Below, one piece after another: positions 9,996-19,392 of a DNA stretch of 64,000 nucleotides. The notes beneath the pieces are model-generated. The model ran no database searches, had not been told where the DNA came from, and saw only the letters and a list, made by a program, of their open reading frames with translations. The stretch covers positions 62,001 through 126,000 of the forward strand of contig NZ_JALPRJ010000019.1 of NCBI RefSeq assembly GCF_030464885.1, in the 5' to 3' direction. A program made the position numbers and the translations under genes. Each line of letters begins with the position of its first letter. Within the stretch, counting starts at the first letter, position 1. This DNA comes from Caballeronia sp. SEWSISQ10-4 2. GTDB taxonomy: Bacteria; Pseudomonadota; Gammaproteobacteria; Burkholderiales; Burkholderiaceae.

Positions 9996-11594
9996 TCAGG
10001 TCACCGGCGCCGGATTGAACAGAACAAGCGCGTTATGCAGCTTCAGTTTTTCGGCGCAAGTTTGTTTGCGGCCACTCGCCACTTCAAGCATCAGCCGGAA
10101 TAATTCCCAACCGACATCGTCGATAGTCGCATCCCCGGTCGCGATGGTGCCAGCATTGACGTCCATCAAATCATGCCAGCGGCGCGCCAGGTCCGAGCGC
10201 GTCGCGACCTTGATGACCGGCACCTCGGCCAGACTGTATGGCGTGCCGCGTCCGGTCGTGAAGACATGCATATTGATACCCGCTGCGAGCTGCAGCGTGC
10301 CGCAGATGAAATCGCTTGCGGGCGTCGCCGCATAGATCAAGCCCTTCTGCTTCACTTTTTCGCCCGGCGACAGCACCCCCGAAATAGCGGCGTTACCCGA
10401 TTTGATAATCGAGCCCATTGCCTTTTCGACGATGTTCGACAAGCCGCCCTTTTTATTACCCGGCGTCGTATTCGCGCTGCGATCGGCGCTGCCACGCTGC
10501 AGGTAGTCGTCGTACCAGCGCATCTCGCGGATGATCGCCTCCGCCACTTCCGGCGTCGCCGCGCGACTGGTCAACTGGTCGACGCCGTCACGGACCTCGG
10601 TGACCTCGGAGAACATGACGGTAGCGCCTGCGCGAACCAGCAGGTCCGTGGCAAATCCGACCGCCGGGTTGGCCGTGAGTCCCGAAAATGCATCGCTGCC
10701 GCCGCACTGCACGCCGACCACGAGATCGGATGCCGGGCAGGTTTCGCGGCGCCGGTTATTGAGCCTTTGAAGATGACCGTCAGCCATCCTCATGATCGAG
10801 CCGATCATCGACTGGAAGCCAACGTGAGCGTCGTCCTGCAGGACCACGACATCGCCGTTCAAATCCTGCGCGACGTCGCCGATGTGGGCCACGTCATCCA
10901 CGTTGTCAACGGTTGCGATCGGAATGGTCCCCGGCGGCATCAGCCGCTCCGGCTGCAGCTTTTCGCAACCGAGGCTCACCATCATCACTTCTCCGCCGAA
11001 GTTCGGATTCAGGCTGATATTGCGAACCGTGCGGATAGGCACCATTGCATCGGGCGCATCGATAGCAACACCGCAGCCATAGGTGTGCCCGAGACCAACA
11101 ACGTCGTCGACATTTGGGTAACGCGGCAGCAGTTCGGCCTTGATCCGCACGACCGCGTGCTCGACTACATCGGCCACGCATTGAACGGTCGTCGTAATCG
11201 CAAGGATGTTGCGTGACCCGACCGAACCGTCCGCATTTCGATACCCCTCGAAGGTGAAACCCTCGAGCGGCGGCATCGCCGGTGCTTTAACCGTCGCGAT
11301 GGGCAAGCCTTCAAGCCCGGGCGGACTTGGCATACGAATCACGTGCTCGTTGATCCAGCTGCCCCTGGGCAGCGCCTTGAGCGCATACCCGATCACAACG
11401 TTATAGCGGATGACTTCGGCGCCTTCGGCGAGATCCTCGAGCGCGACCTTGTGACCCTGCGGCACGCGCTCGCGCAACACGAGACCGTCTGGAAAGACCG
11501 CTCCCCCCGGGAGACCGCCGTCATTGACAACAATGGCGACGTTGTCTTGCGGGTGAACGCGGATGTAGAGAGGGGGCTGCTCCATTTGACTCAT
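9996..11594 (-). CDS. garD: galactarate dehydratase GarD
   Basis: GarD removes water from galactarate to give 5-dehydro-4-deoxy-D-glucarate. The 532-residue protein is of normal family length. Its N-terminal small domain has [18 protein letters not shown], a linker has IPRGSWI-like PRGSWINE, and the large UxaA/GarD domain has [25 protein letters not shown] and [19 protein letters not shown], the conserved Cys/His region expected to hold iron. Met1 (11594) or Met4 (11585) could be the start; the latter has better ribosome-binding spacing. It is divergent from kdgD, which uses its product, so the pair forms a two-step galactarate route. Confidence 0.94.
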   Translation of the reverse strand: MSQMEQPPLYIRVHPQDNVAIVVNDGGLPGGAVFPDGLVLRERVPQGHKVALEDLAEGAEVIRYNVVIGYALKALPRGSWINEHVIRMPSPPGLEGLPIATVKAPAMPPLEGFTFEGYRNADGSVGSRNILAITTTVQCVADVVEHAVVRIKAELLPRYPNVDDVVGLGHTYGCGVAIDAPDAMVPIRTVRNISLNPNFGGEVMMVSLGCEKLQPERLMPPGTIPIATVDNVDDVAHIGDVAQDLNGDVVVLQDDAHVGFQSMIGSIMRMADGHLQRLNNRRRETCPASDLVVGVQCGGSDAFSGLTANPAVGFATDLLVRAGATVMFSEVTEVRDGVDQLTSRAATPEVAEAIIREMRWYDDYLQRGSADRSANTTPGNKKGGLSNIVEKAMGSIIKSGNAAISGVLSPGEKVKQKGLIYAATPASDFICGTLQLAAGINMHVFTTGRGTPYSLAEVPVIKVATRSDLARRWHDLMDVNAGTIATGDATIDDVGWELFRLMLEVASGRKQTCAEKLKLHNALVLFNPAPVT

Positions 11595-11633
11595 CCTTTT
11601 CCGGATTGACTACATATCGCAAAATTAACATCT

Positions 11634-11746
11634 GTCATCATACAACGATTGCGCAATCATTTTGCCACGCAGATCGATAACAATGCAGTAGTATCAGTAC
11701 CTACAGCGTTTTTATTGAAAGCATGTCGATCATGTTGTACGATGAC
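11634..11746. promoter_or_regulatory. divergent garD/kdgD control region with paired 13-bp elements
   Basis: The 183-base gap between divergent garD and kdgD is AT-rich and holds two matching elements in opposite orientation: GTCATCATACAAC at 11634-11646 and GTTGTACGATGAC at 11734-11746. The second is the reverse complement of the first with one mismatch, and they start exactly 100 bases apart. One element sits near each gene start. This suggests a shared regulator binding both promoters, possibly the nearby LacI-type protein or a GntR-type protein encoded elsewhere. The binding protein is not determined by the sequence. Confidence 0.5.
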
Positions 11747-11777
11747 TAACAATTAAGACTATTCGGATGTTTTACTC

Positions 11778-12695
11778 ATGACCACACCGCAAGAACTCAA
11801 GCAAATCGTATCGGATGGCTTGCTGTCCTTCCCTGTCACCGACTTTGACGAGCAAGGCGATTTTCGCGCCGACACCTACGCTGAACGCCTCGAATGGCTT
11901 GCGCCTTATGGCGCGACCGCCCTCTTCGCCGCCGGTGGAACGGGGGAATTCTTCTCGCTGACCAAAAGCGATTATTCGAACGTGATCCGCACCGCCGCCG
12001 AAACCTGCAGGGGCAAAGTACCCATTCTCGCCGGTGCCGGTGGCCCCACGCGTGTGGCAATAGAGTACGCGCAGGAAGCGGAGCGGTTGGGTGCAAACGG
12101 TGTTTTGTTGATGCCGCATTACCTGACGGAAGCCTGTCCGGAAGGCATCGCCGCGCACGTTGAACAGGTGTGCAAGGCGGTGAAAAACATCGGCGTGATT
12201 GTCTACAACCGCGCCAATTCAAAGCTTAACGCCGACGTGCTGGAACGTCTGGCCGACCGTTGCCCCAACCTGATCGGCTTCAAGGACGGCGTAGGCGAGA
12301 TCGAGAACATGGTGACAATCCGCCGCCGCCTGGGCGACCGCTTCTCGTACCTCGGCGGCCTGCCAACCGCTGAAGTCTACGCAGCCGCATACAAAGCGCT
12401 CGGCGTGCCCGTATATTCGTCGGCAGTGTTCAATTTCATTCCGAAGACCGCAATGGACTTCTATCGCGCTGTCTCAGCGGACGATCACGCAACGGTCGGC
12501 AAGCTGATCGATGAGTTCTTCCTGCCGTATCTCGCCATTCGCAACCGTCGTGCCGGTTATGCGGTAAGCATCGTCAAGGCGGGCGCCAAGCTTGTCGGCC
12601 ACAGTGCAGGCCCGGTGCGCGCTCCCCTCACCGATCTCGACGAAGACGAAATGGCCCGGCTCGACGTGCTCATCAAGAAACTGGGCGCGCAATAG
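11778..12695 (+). CDS. kdgD: 5-dehydro-4-deoxyglucarate dehydratase KdgD
   Basis: KdgD converts 5-dehydro-4-deoxy-D-glucarate to 2-oxoglutarate semialdehyde, CO2 and water. The 305-residue protein is a DHDPS/NAL-type barrel. Visible family features are GGTGEF (53-58), the catalytic tyrosine region IVYNRAN (Tyr143) and the Schiff-base lysine in GFKDG (Lys169). Length matches the family. It lies divergent from garD and upstream of an MFS carrier, forming a galactarate/glucarate catabolic unit. The dehydrogenase that would complete the route to 2-oxoglutarate is not in this window. Confidence 0.94.
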   Translation: MTTPQELKQIVSDGLLSFPVTDFDEQGDFRADTYAERLEWLAPYGATALFAAGGTGEFFSLTKSDYSNVIRTAAETCRGKVPILAGAGGPTRVAIEYAQEAERLGANGVLLMPHYLTEACPEGIAAHVEQVCKAVKNIGVIVYNRANSKLNADVLERLADRCPNLIGFKDGVGEIENMVTIRRRLGDRFSYLGGLPTAEVYAAAYKALGVPVYSSAVFNFIPKTAMDFYRAVSADDHATVGKLIDEFFLPYLAIRNRRAGYAVSIVKAGAKLVGHSAGPVRAPLTDLDEDEMARLDVLIKKLGAQ

Positions 12696-12782
12696 GCGCA
12701 ATAGCACGATAAGCAAATCGCTCAAGAGCAGTGCAACTGCTTATAGAAAATGCGATCCAGCTAGAACGATTGGAGACACACC

Positions 12783-14153
12783 ATGCAATCAAGCCGCACC
12801 GCCAGCATTGCCGGCATCGCCAAACGCACGAACGTCCGGTACCTGATTTTGTTGATGATCTTCATCATCACCACACTCAACTACGCCGACCGCGCCACCC
12901 TGTCGATCACCGGCTCCGCAATGCGCAGCGAATTCGGCTTCGACGCGATTCGCATGGGTTACATCTTCTCCGCCTTCAGTTGGGCTTATGTGTTGTCGCA
13001 GTTGCCGGCCGGCTGGCTGCTCGACCGTTTCGGCGCTCGCCGCATGTATGGCGCGAGCATTTTCCTGTGGTCGCTGTTCACCTTGCTGCAAAGTTCGATC
13101 GGTCTCGCGGGCAGCGCAGGCGCTGCCGTCATTGCATTGTTCGTGTTGCGCTTTGCGATGGGCATGGCCGAAGCACCTGCCTTTCCTGCAAACGCAAAAG
13201 TGGTGGCAAGCTGGTTTCCGACCGCTGAGCGCGGCACCGCCTCTGCCATCTTCAACTCGGCCCAGTATTTCGCCGCGGTCATCTTCACGCCGCTCATGGC
13301 CTGGATCACCCACTCATTCGGATGGCAAAACGTTTATCTGGTAATGGGTGCCGCAGGGATAGTGCTTGCCCTGGCATGGCTCAAAGTCATGAAGAACCCG
13401 AGCGATCATCCTCGCGTCAACAAGGCCGAACTTGAGCACATCGAGAACGGCGGTGGCCTGATTCATCCGCAAAGAAAGACTGCCTATGCCGATGCGGCCA
13501 GCCCGGGAACCTGGTTTTACGTACGCCAGCTGATGTCGAACCGGATGCTCCTTGGCGTGTACCTGGCTCAGTATTGCATCAACGTCCTGACCTATTTCTT
13601 CCTGACGTGGTTTCCGATCTACCTCGTCCAGGCACGTGGCATGACCATTCTGCAAGCCGGACTCATTGCTTCATTGCCCGCGATCTGCGGCTTTACGGGA
13701 GGCGTGCTCGGTGGGGTCTTTTCGGACGCGCTGATCCGGCGCGGTCATTCCCTGACGATTGCGCGAAAGATCCCGATCGTTGGCGGCATGCTTTTATCCA
13801 CATGCATCATTGGATGCAACTACGTCACGGCAGACTGGCTGGTTGTCGCGCTCATGTCGCTGGCTTTCTTTGGGAAAGGTATTGGCGCGCTCGGTTGGGC
13901 GGTGGTCGCGGACACCTCACCCAAGGAAGCAATTGGCCTGTCCGGCTCGATCTTCAACATGTTCGGCAATGTCGCGGGCATCGTGACGCCGATTGTGATC
14001 GGTTATCTCGTGGCCAAGACCGGATCCTTCAACAACGCACTGGTGTTCGTCGGTATAAACGCGCTTCTCACCGTGTTCAGCTATCTGGTCATCGTCAGGA
14101 AGATCGAGCGTGTCGAGCTTCGCGCTCCGTTAGCCGCCGGAACCAACGTCTGA
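12783..14153 (+). CDS. MFS sugar-acid transporter (GudP/GarP-like, anion:cation symporter type)
   Basis: The 456-residue protein has about 12 hydrophobic segments. It has the anion:cation symporter N-terminus (RYLILLMIFIITTLNYADRA) and, after helix 2, WLLDRFGARR, which fits the MFS loop motif. The closest known relatives by motif are the glucarate, galactarate and galactonate carriers (GudP, GarP, DgoT). It begins 87 bases after kdgD with GGAGAC before the ATG and is probably co-transcribed with it. It would import galactarate or glucarate with protons. The exact substrate is inferred from context. Confidence 0.88.
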   Translation: MQSSRTASIAGIAKRTNVRYLILLMIFIITTLNYADRATLSITGSAMRSEFGFDAIRMGYIFSAFSWAYVLSQLPAGWLLDRFGARRMYGASIFLWSLFTLLQSSIGLAGSAGAAVIALFVLRFAMGMAEAPAFPANAKVVASWFPTAERGTASAIFNSAQYFAAVIFTPLMAWITHSFGWQNVYLVMGAAGIVLALAWLKVMKNPSDHPRVNKAELEHIENGGGLIHPQRKTAYADAASPGTWFYVRQLMSNRMLLGVYLAQYCINVLTYFFLTWFPIYLVQARGMTILQAGLIASLPAICGFTGGVLGGVFSDALIRRGHSLTIARKIPIVGGMLLSTCIIGCNYVTADWLVVALMSLAFFGKGIGALGWAVVADTSPKEAIGLSGSIFNMFGNVAGIVTPIVIGYLVAKTGSFNNALVFVGINALLTVFSYLVIVRKIERVELRAPLAAGTNV

Positions 14154-14168
14154 CTCAATGCTATCTAT

Positions 14169-14184
14169 CCGGCAAGCCGGTTTT
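14169..14184 (+). terminator. short hairpin plus T4 after the transporter gene
   Basis: A CCGG-CAAG-CCGG stem-loop is followed by TTTT about 15 bases after the transporter stop. The stem is short, so it is only a weak candidate for an intrinsic terminator of the kdgD-transporter transcript. Confidence 0.3.
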
Positions 14185-14241
14185 GACTGCCTTAAATAGC
14201 CCGTAAGACTTTTTACCAAAGGCTAAATGACTGCGCATAGG

Positions 14242-14268
14242 TCAAGTTCAACCGCGGCGCGCCGTTAA
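14242..14268 (+). promoter_or_regulatory. FliA (sigma-28) type promoter for the chemoreceptor gene
   Basis: TCAAGTTC at 14242-14249, an 11-base spacer, then GCCGTTAA at 14261-14268. The known flagellar sigma-28 consensus is TAAAGTTT, 11 bases, GCCGATAA; the match is 6 of 8 and 7 of 8 with exact spacing. It ends 32 bases before the ATG of a methyl-accepting chemotaxis protein, a typical sigma-28 target. A nearly identical arrangement precedes motA at 26170-26196. Confidence 0.72.
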
Positions 14269-14300
14269 CTCAGGCACGGTCGACCATCCAAACTAAAAAT

Positions 14301-15854
14301 ATGCGAAACGTGACAATCCGCTCCAACCTCCTAGTGGTGCTTTTCGTATTCGCCTCAATGATCGTTGTGGGCGCGATCGTGGGAGTGCTTATGCTCGGCC
14401 GCGCGAACGACAACGCCCGGCGCTTGCATCAAATCGCCGAGCAAGAAATCCTGGTCAACGACGGCTATAAGGACACGACACGCACGCGCGCGGCGCTCAC
14501 GCGAGCTTATTCCGCCCTCAAGGAGCGCAATGACACCGCCACGCGCGATTCAGCCTTGAAAAGCGCGCAGGTCACTTTCGACCGGGCCGCCGCTGAAACG
14601 AGCGCATTTCGCGACGCGCCTGGTTTCGCCGGGCGGGATGAGGCGCTACAGCGATCGATTGTCGAGTCATCGAATGCTCTTGCGGTCCTGCTGACGAAAG
14701 CGAAGGAGGCCCTGCGCACCGGCGACACAACTGCCTATGCCGCGATCAACGACAAGGAAATCACGGGCGCAGGAGCCAAGTATTCATCGAACGTCGAGGC
14801 CTTTCAGAATCTCTCGAACTCCTTGATGAAAGACACTCTGGCGCAGGGTGACCGTGAACATGGATGGGTGATTACCCTAGTGTTCATTGGCGTGATCGGA
14901 GCGCTTTGCCTGATCGCGGTCACTCATCTTGCGCTTCGACGCATCGTGATCGATCCGCTGAAACGGGCCATTGTTTCGCTCGATCAGATTGCCGCGAACG
15001 ACCTCACGATCGCAATTCCGCAAAACGGCCGAAACGAAATCGGGCAACTGTTCGATGCAATGCGCCGAATGCAGCACGGTTTGTCGGACACAGTAATGAA
15101 CGTGCGCTCGAGTTGCGACGCGATCAATACCGGCGCGCGCGAGATCGCCGCAGGCAATATCGATTTATCGAGCCGGACGGAAGAGCAATCGGCGTCGCTC
15201 GAAGAAACGGCGGCGAGCATGGAAGAACTGACCTCGACGGTCAAACAGAACGCTGACAACGCTCAACAGGCTAGCAAGCTGGCGGCCACGGCCGCGGACG
15301 TGGCGCAACGTGGGGGCGAAGTGGTCGGGCGCGCAGTGGCCACGATGAATGCAATCAGCACGAACTCCAACAGGATCGCCGAGATTACCGGCATGATCGA
15401 TGGCATCGCGTTTCAAACCAACATCCTGGCACTTAACGCTGCGGTGGAATCGGCGCGGGCGGGAGAGCACGGACGCGGTTTCGCCGTGGTGGCGACGGAA
15501 GTCCGCACCCTCGCGCAACGCAGCGCGAATGCGGCTAAAGAGATCAAGACGTTAATCGGGACATCGGTGCATGACGTTCAGCTCGGTAATGGCCTGGTCG
15601 CGCAAGCGGGCGACACCATGACCGAGATTGTCGACGCGGTTCAAAAGGTCGCAAGTCTTATGAACGAGATTACAGCGGCGAGCATTGAGCAGAGCGCGGG
15701 CATCGCTCAAGTGGGGAAAGCCGTCAGCCAGATGGATCAGGTCACCCAGCAGAACGCAGCGTTGGTAGAACAAGCCGCTGCGGCTGCCAGTTCGCTCGAA
15801 CAGCAGGCGAAGCAAATGGCCGACGCGGTAGCGGCCTTTCAATTGAGCGAGTAA
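14301..15854 (+). CDS. methyl-accepting chemotaxis protein
   Basis: This 517-residue transmembrane chemoreceptor has TM1 at about 9-32, a helical periplasmic sensor (about 33-187, four-helix-bundle type), TM2 at about 188-210, a HAMP region (about 211-265) and a cytoplasmic signalling domain. The conserved hairpin tip IDGIAFQTNILALNAAVESA is clear, followed by RAGEHGRGFAVVA. It would sense a periplasmic ligand and control CheA. There is no C-terminal pentapeptide for CheR docking; it ends FQLSE. It follows the aldarate transporter, so a sugar acid is a possible but unproven ligand. A sigma-28-like promoter lies just upstream. Confidence 0.95.
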   Translation: MRNVTIRSNLLVVLFVFASMIVVGAIVGVLMLGRANDNARRLHQIAEQEILVNDGYKDTTRTRAALTRAYSALKERNDTATRDSALKSAQVTFDRAAAETSAFRDAPGFAGRDEALQRSIVESSNALAVLLTKAKEALRTGDTTAYAAINDKEITGAGAKYSSNVEAFQNLSNSLMKDTLAQGDREHGWVITLVFIGVIGALCLIAVTHLALRRIVIDPLKRAIVSLDQIAANDLTIAIPQNGRNEIGQLFDAMRRMQHGLSDTVMNVRSSCDAINTGAREIAAGNIDLSSRTEEQSASLEETAASMEELTSTVKQNADNAQQASKLAATAADVAQRGGEVVGRAVATMNAISTNSNRIAEITGMIDGIAFQTNILALNAAVESARAGEHGRGFAVVATEVRTLAQRSANAAKEIKTLIGTSVHDVQLGNGLVAQAGDTMTEIVDAVQKVASLMNEITAASIEQSAGIAQVGKAVSQMDQVTQQNAALVEQAAAAASSLEQQAKQMADAVAAFQLSE

Positions 15855-15956
15855 GCGGCTTAAGAATCAGCTTGCTATCAAGCATGTTTACGAAAGTGCG
15901 GCCCGTTCTTTGACGTATCCGCTTAGGCAAACCAATTCACCCAATTTAATCCGTCC

Positions 15957-17051
15957 ATGAAAATAAAAACGACCTGGCGCATCATTGCTGGCGCACTCAC
16001 GTTCGGCATCCTTATGAGCGCGGCGCAAGCAGCAACCTACGTCTATATTTCGAATGCCGACAGCGAAGATATTTCAGTGCTCCGGCTCGATCAATCGAGT
16101 GGCGCGCTTTCGAAGGTCGAGACGCTTCCGGTTGGCGGAACCGTGATGCCGCTGGCGCTTTCCCCCGACCACCATCATCTCTATGCCGGGCTGCGTTCCA
16201 AGCCGTATCGCGTGTTGAGTTTTGCGATCAACCCGTTGGACGGCCACTTGATCCTGCTCAAGACCTCGCCGTTGGCCAATAGCATGGCCTACCTCTCCAC
16301 CGACGCTACGGGTCGCTATTTGTTCTCCGCATCGTATGGCGGTAATCTGCTTTCCGTGAATCCCATTGACACGAATGGTTTAGCGGGCGACCCGCAGCAA
16401 TCCGTTCCAACCGGGCCGATGGCCCATTCAATCAGCAACGCCCCCGATAACCGCTATGTATTCGCTTCTGTCCTCGGCTCCGATGCGTGGTTGCGGCTGA
16501 AATTCGATGCGGTGACCGGCCAACTCACGCCGGATGCGGCGCCCGCCTATGCATTACCGCCGAAATCGGGACCGCGGCACTTCGTCTTCTCGCCGGATCA
16601 TCGGTTCACCTATCTGATCGATGAACTCGACGGCAAGCTACATGTTCTTGCCTTCGACGCCGCGAATGACACAGCCAAGCCTGTGCAAACCGTCTCGATC
16701 CTCCCCCCGGATTTTTCCGGCGATAAGCCCTGGGGCGCAGACGTTCATGTGACGCCGGACGGCCGTTTCCTGTTTGCCTCTGAACGGACCTCGAGCACGC
16801 TTGCCTCGTATAGCGTCGACCGGAAATCGGGCAAGCTCACGCGAATTGGCACATGGTCGACCGAGAAGCAGCCGCGAGGATTCAATATTGATCCGTCAGG
16901 AAACTATCTGCTGGCAGCCGGGCAGTTGTCGACGCAGTTGAGCGTATATCGCATCAACAAGCAGACCGGCGCGCTCACGGCGATCGGACAGTATCCGGCG
17001 GGCAAAAACCCGAACTGGATTGAATTCGTGCAATTTGAAGGGACTCTGTAG
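15957..17051 (+). CDS. periplasmic beta-propeller lactonase-family protein
   Basis: The 364-residue protein starts with a Sec signal peptide (about 1-25, ending AAQA) and then shows seven-bladed propeller repeats of the 6-phosphogluconolactonase/muconate-cyclase-like type (PF10282): YVYISNADSEDISVLRLD, FSPDHRFTYLIDELDGKL, VTPDGRFLFASERTSSTL and NPNWIEFV near the end. Cytosolic members hydrolyse sugar lactones, but the signal peptide places this one in the periplasm. Its nearness to galactarate genes makes an aldarolactone substrate conceivable; this is inference. A 10-bp hairpin lies between it and the next, convergent gene. Confidence 0.82.
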   Translation: MKIKTTWRIIAGALTFGILMSAAQAATYVYISNADSEDISVLRLDQSSGALSKVETLPVGGTVMPLALSPDHHHLYAGLRSKPYRVLSFAINPLDGHLILLKTSPLANSMAYLSTDATGRYLFSASYGGNLLSVNPIDTNGLAGDPQQSVPTGPMAHSISNAPDNRYVFASVLGSDAWLRLKFDAVTGQLTPDAAPAYALPPKSGPRHFVFSPDHRFTYLIDELDGKLHVLAFDAANDTAKPVQTVSILPPDFSGDKPWGADVHVTPDGRFLFASERTSSTLASYSVDRKSGKLTRIGTWSTEKQPRGFNIDPSGNYLLAAGQLSTQLSVYRINKQTGALTAIGQYPAGKNPNWIEFVQFEGTL

Positions 17052-17064
17052 TCTGCCTTTCGAG

Positions 17065-17087
17065 CGCGGCAAGCAGCGCTTGCCGCG
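17065..17087. terminator. hairpin between convergent genes
   Basis: CGCGGCAAGC and GCTTGCCGCG form a perfect 10-bp stem with a three-base loop between two convergent genes. No T-run follows on either strand, so it may be a weak or Rho-assisted bidirectional terminator. Confidence 0.4.
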
Positions 17088-17089
17088 AG

Positions 17090-17581
17090 TCAAACCGTCA
17101 AGACACGAGCCACGATCCGCGCAAGCCGCTTCACATGACGGGGTGCGGGAAGAATATCCGCACCTGAAAATAGAATCGGCACGCCCTCCTCGCTGGTGAG
17201 CGCGCGGCCTCCGCATTCATACGCCACGATCACGCGTTCGCCCACTGGCGTATTGAACAACTCGTGCCATGAGAAGGTGACCGCGTAGCCATCCTGCGCG
17301 ACCGCAATGAACACCGTGCGCTTGAACTCGCCCTTCGGCTCAGGCCGCAGACCCGCTTTCAAGATCAGGTCTTTCAGCAACACCCCGCGATAGGTGTCGA
17401 CACTGCGAATGAACCGGTTCGTCGTATAACAACGCAGATCGAATGGATCAGCGACAACGGCGGGTTGCTCCCTGAATTGCCCGAGATCGACGGACAACGG
17501 CCGCAGGAAATCCCCCTCAAGCGATATGACGGCTTGCGCAGTGGTTTCAACCGCGACTGCATGGGCGTTGGCATCACTCAT
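17090..17581 (-). CDS. small molybdopterin-binding oxidoreductase-domain protein
   Basis: The 163-residue protein matches the sulfite-oxidase-type molybdopterin-binding domain in a minimal form. LRCYTTNRF has a cysteine at the position where this family ligates molybdenum, and YRGVLLKDLILKAGL, VAQDGYAVTFSWHELF and ILFSGADILPAPRHVKRL follow the usual order. It lacks an N-terminal Tat/Sec signal and any haem or dimerisation domain, so it is shorter than YedY or sulfite oxidase. Its place next to molybdate uptake and storage genes supports a molybdenum-cofactor connection. The substrate is unknown. Confidence 0.75.
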   Translation of the reverse strand: MSDANAHAVAVETTAQAVISLEGDFLRPLSVDLGQFREQPAVVADPFDLRCYTTNRFIRSVDTYRGVLLKDLILKAGLRPEPKGEFKRTVFIAVAQDGYAVTFSWHELFNTPVGERVIVAYECGGRALTSEEGVPILFSGADILPAPRHVKRLARIVARVLTV

Positions 17582-17773
17582 TTCTCGTCCTCCAAAGGCC
17601 GGTTTCAGGCGGCTTGTCCGGCATTATATCCACCCGGATATTACGCTGCTGCCACGGCCGGCAACTCGGTGCGCAAGCAATACGCACCATACAAATTCGC
17701 GCATATGCCCGCCCAAAGGGTACTAAGCGCTATATTGGTGGCCTTCGACCAGCGCGTGAGGAAGGGAAACACG

Positions 17774-18715
17774 ATGGTTTTTTCGCACTTCTCCAAGCGT
17801 CTTGCCCGCTACGCGCTGACAATCGCAAGCGCTTTGACGGCCGCGGCGGTCGTCACGTTATCCGCTTGCGGATCGGCGCAAGTCGCTAGCGCGCCGCAGC
17901 GCGTCTCCCTGAATGCCCGGGCGAATGGCATCGCTTTCCGTCCGGCTGACCGCAGGATTTTCATTACGGACGACAAAACCAACAGTGTGCTTTCATCGGT
18001 CGATGGCAGCATGTTCACACCGCTCGCCGCGATCCCGGTAGTAGCGGGACAAGCGAATGCGCTAAGTCAGGTGACTATCGCGGATACCGGTTCATTGCTA
18101 GCGGGGCGATTCGGATTTGGCACGGCCGGCGCCGTGTTCGACATCGGCGCAGACAAATCCGTCTCCACCCTGTCAGGCCTCGATCCAACGCGACGCAGGC
18201 TTGGCCTGAGCGCCATCGGTGCTGGAAAACTACTCTCGACCTGGTTCGTCAAGAACGGCAATGCCCCGGCAACGGGCGGCTTAAGCCTGATCACTTACGA
18301 TGAATCAGCCCACGCCACATCCGAGCACAATTTGCTGACCGGTTTGGCTAAGCCCGTTGGCATCGCGGTACAAGGCGACGCCGTTTTCATTTCTGATCAG
18401 GCTGACAACATGATCCTTAAGACCAGCCTCTCAGGCTTGATCAATCACGCCCAGGCCGGCGGCTTGAACACAACGGTCATCAAGATCAATGGGCCGGACC
18501 TGCTGACCATCGATTCAAACGGTACGCTCTACACAAAATGCAATTCGACGGCGGTATGCCGGATCAACCCGGACAACTCGGTCACCGTTATCGCAAACGA
18601 TTTCGAGGATGCCCGCGGGGCGGCTATCGATCCGGGGCACCACTTGCTGTACGTGATAGACCGCCAGAAATCCGCTAGCGGTACCAGCACCCTGCGATCT
18701 ATTCCACTGAACTAA
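17774..18715 (+). CDS. putative lipoprotein with SMP-30/NHL-like propeller
   Basis: This 313-residue protein begins with a basic, hydrophobic leader and a lipobox-like LSACGS, so it is probably a lipoprotein. The rest holds repeated beta-propeller blades of the SMP-30/NHL kind: NGIAFRPADRRIFITDDKTN, GIAVQGDAVFISDQADN and GAAIDPGHHLLYVIDRQ. The start is the ATG at 17774, with GAGGAAGGGA just upstream; the open frame extends further upstream but overlaps the divergent gene start. Function is unknown; such proteins are often annotated as gluconolactonase-like without proof. Confidence 0.7.
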   Translation: MVFSHFSKRLARYALTIASALTAAAVVTLSACGSAQVASAPQRVSLNARANGIAFRPADRRIFITDDKTNSVLSSVDGSMFTPLAAIPVVAGQANALSQVTIADTGSLLAGRFGFGTAGAVFDIGADKSVSTLSGLDPTRRRLGLSAIGAGKLLSTWFVKNGNAPATGGLSLITYDESAHATSEHNLLTGLAKPVGIAVQGDAVFISDQADNMILKTSLSGLINHAQAGGLNTTVIKINGPDLLTIDSNGTLYTKCNSTAVCRINPDNSVTVIANDFEDARGAAIDPGHHLLYVIDRQKSASGTSTLRSIPLN

Positions 18716-18737
18716 TGCAGTGCGCTCTTAGAACCGG

Positions 18738-19166
18738 CTAGTCGTCCACGCCGATGATCACGCTCGACGCCTTGAAGATAGCCGTTGCCGCTTTCCCGCT
18801 AGCGAGTCCCAGCCGTTGCGCGCTTTCATTCGTGACAATAGCGGCAACCTGCGCGCCGCCCGCGACGGTAATAATGACTTCGCTGTTAACCGCACCCGGT
18901 GTCACCGCCGATACCGTTCCGGCCAGGCAATTCCTCGCCGAGACCTGGCTGCTCGCCACGTCGACCATCACGATCACAGACGACGCCTTGACCAGCGCGA
19001 ATGCGGCCTTGCCGGCGGCCAGACCAAGCGATGCGGCGCTGCCATGCGTAATCACCGCGACAATCTCAAGGCCGTCATTGGCACGCAGCAAGATCTCGTC
19101 GTTGACTGCGCCGTGCTTGACGTCCACCACTTCGCCGACAAACTGATTTCGGGCGCTTGTTCGCAT
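18738..19166 (-). CDS. di-Mop molybdate-binding protein (molbindin)
   Basis: The 142-residue protein is two tandem Mop/TOBE domains: MRTSARNQFVGEVVDVKHGA starts the first and SARNCLAGTVSAVTPGAVNS the second, each ending with a KASSVI strand. Di-Mop proteins bind several molybdate or tungstate ions and act as intracellular storage or buffers. The ATG at 19166 is used because TCTCTCC (GGAGAGA on the coding strand) lies just before it. It is divergent from the molybdate-binding-protein gene, which supports the assignment. No DNA-binding domain is present, so it is not a full ModE regulator. Confidence 0.9.
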   Translation of the reverse strand: MRTSARNQFVGEVVDVKHGAVNDEILLRANDGLEIVAVITHGSAASLGLAAGKAAFALVKASSVIVMVDVASSQVSARNCLAGTVSAVTPGAVNSEVIITVAGGAQVAAIVTNESAQRLGLASGKAATAIFKASSVIIGVDD

Positions 19167-19343
19167 TATTTCTCTCCGGTTGCGGCGTCCTTCGAAGGCG
19201 TGAATCGCCGGGACGTGAGGACGCACGTTTTGCTGTGATTGCCGCTTGGTGCCGCTTAACAGGCATGCCGTAAGTTTAACGGCACTACAGCCCTCAAGCG
19301 AGGCAAAACCTGATGCCGGGGTTAACGGAAGTACTAAGTCTCA

Positions 19344-19356
19344 GCGTAATATAGCG
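19344..19356. promoter_or_regulatory. weak ModE-like element upstream of modA
   Basis: GCGTAATATAGCG lies 37 bases before the modA-like start in the divergent region. It loosely recalls the TATA-rich, CG-flanked half-sites of ModE operators. The match is short and imperfect, and no modE gene is in the window, so this is tentative. Confidence 0.18.
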
Positions 19357-19392
19357 GCCTTTATTGCGCCTTTAATCAACGTGGAGAATCAG

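Noticed and set aside
17465-17773. N-terminal extension of the propeller lipoprotein
   Set aside because: It would overlap the divergent molybdopterin-domain gene and hide the lipoprotein signal; the ATG at 17774 has a ribosome-binding site.
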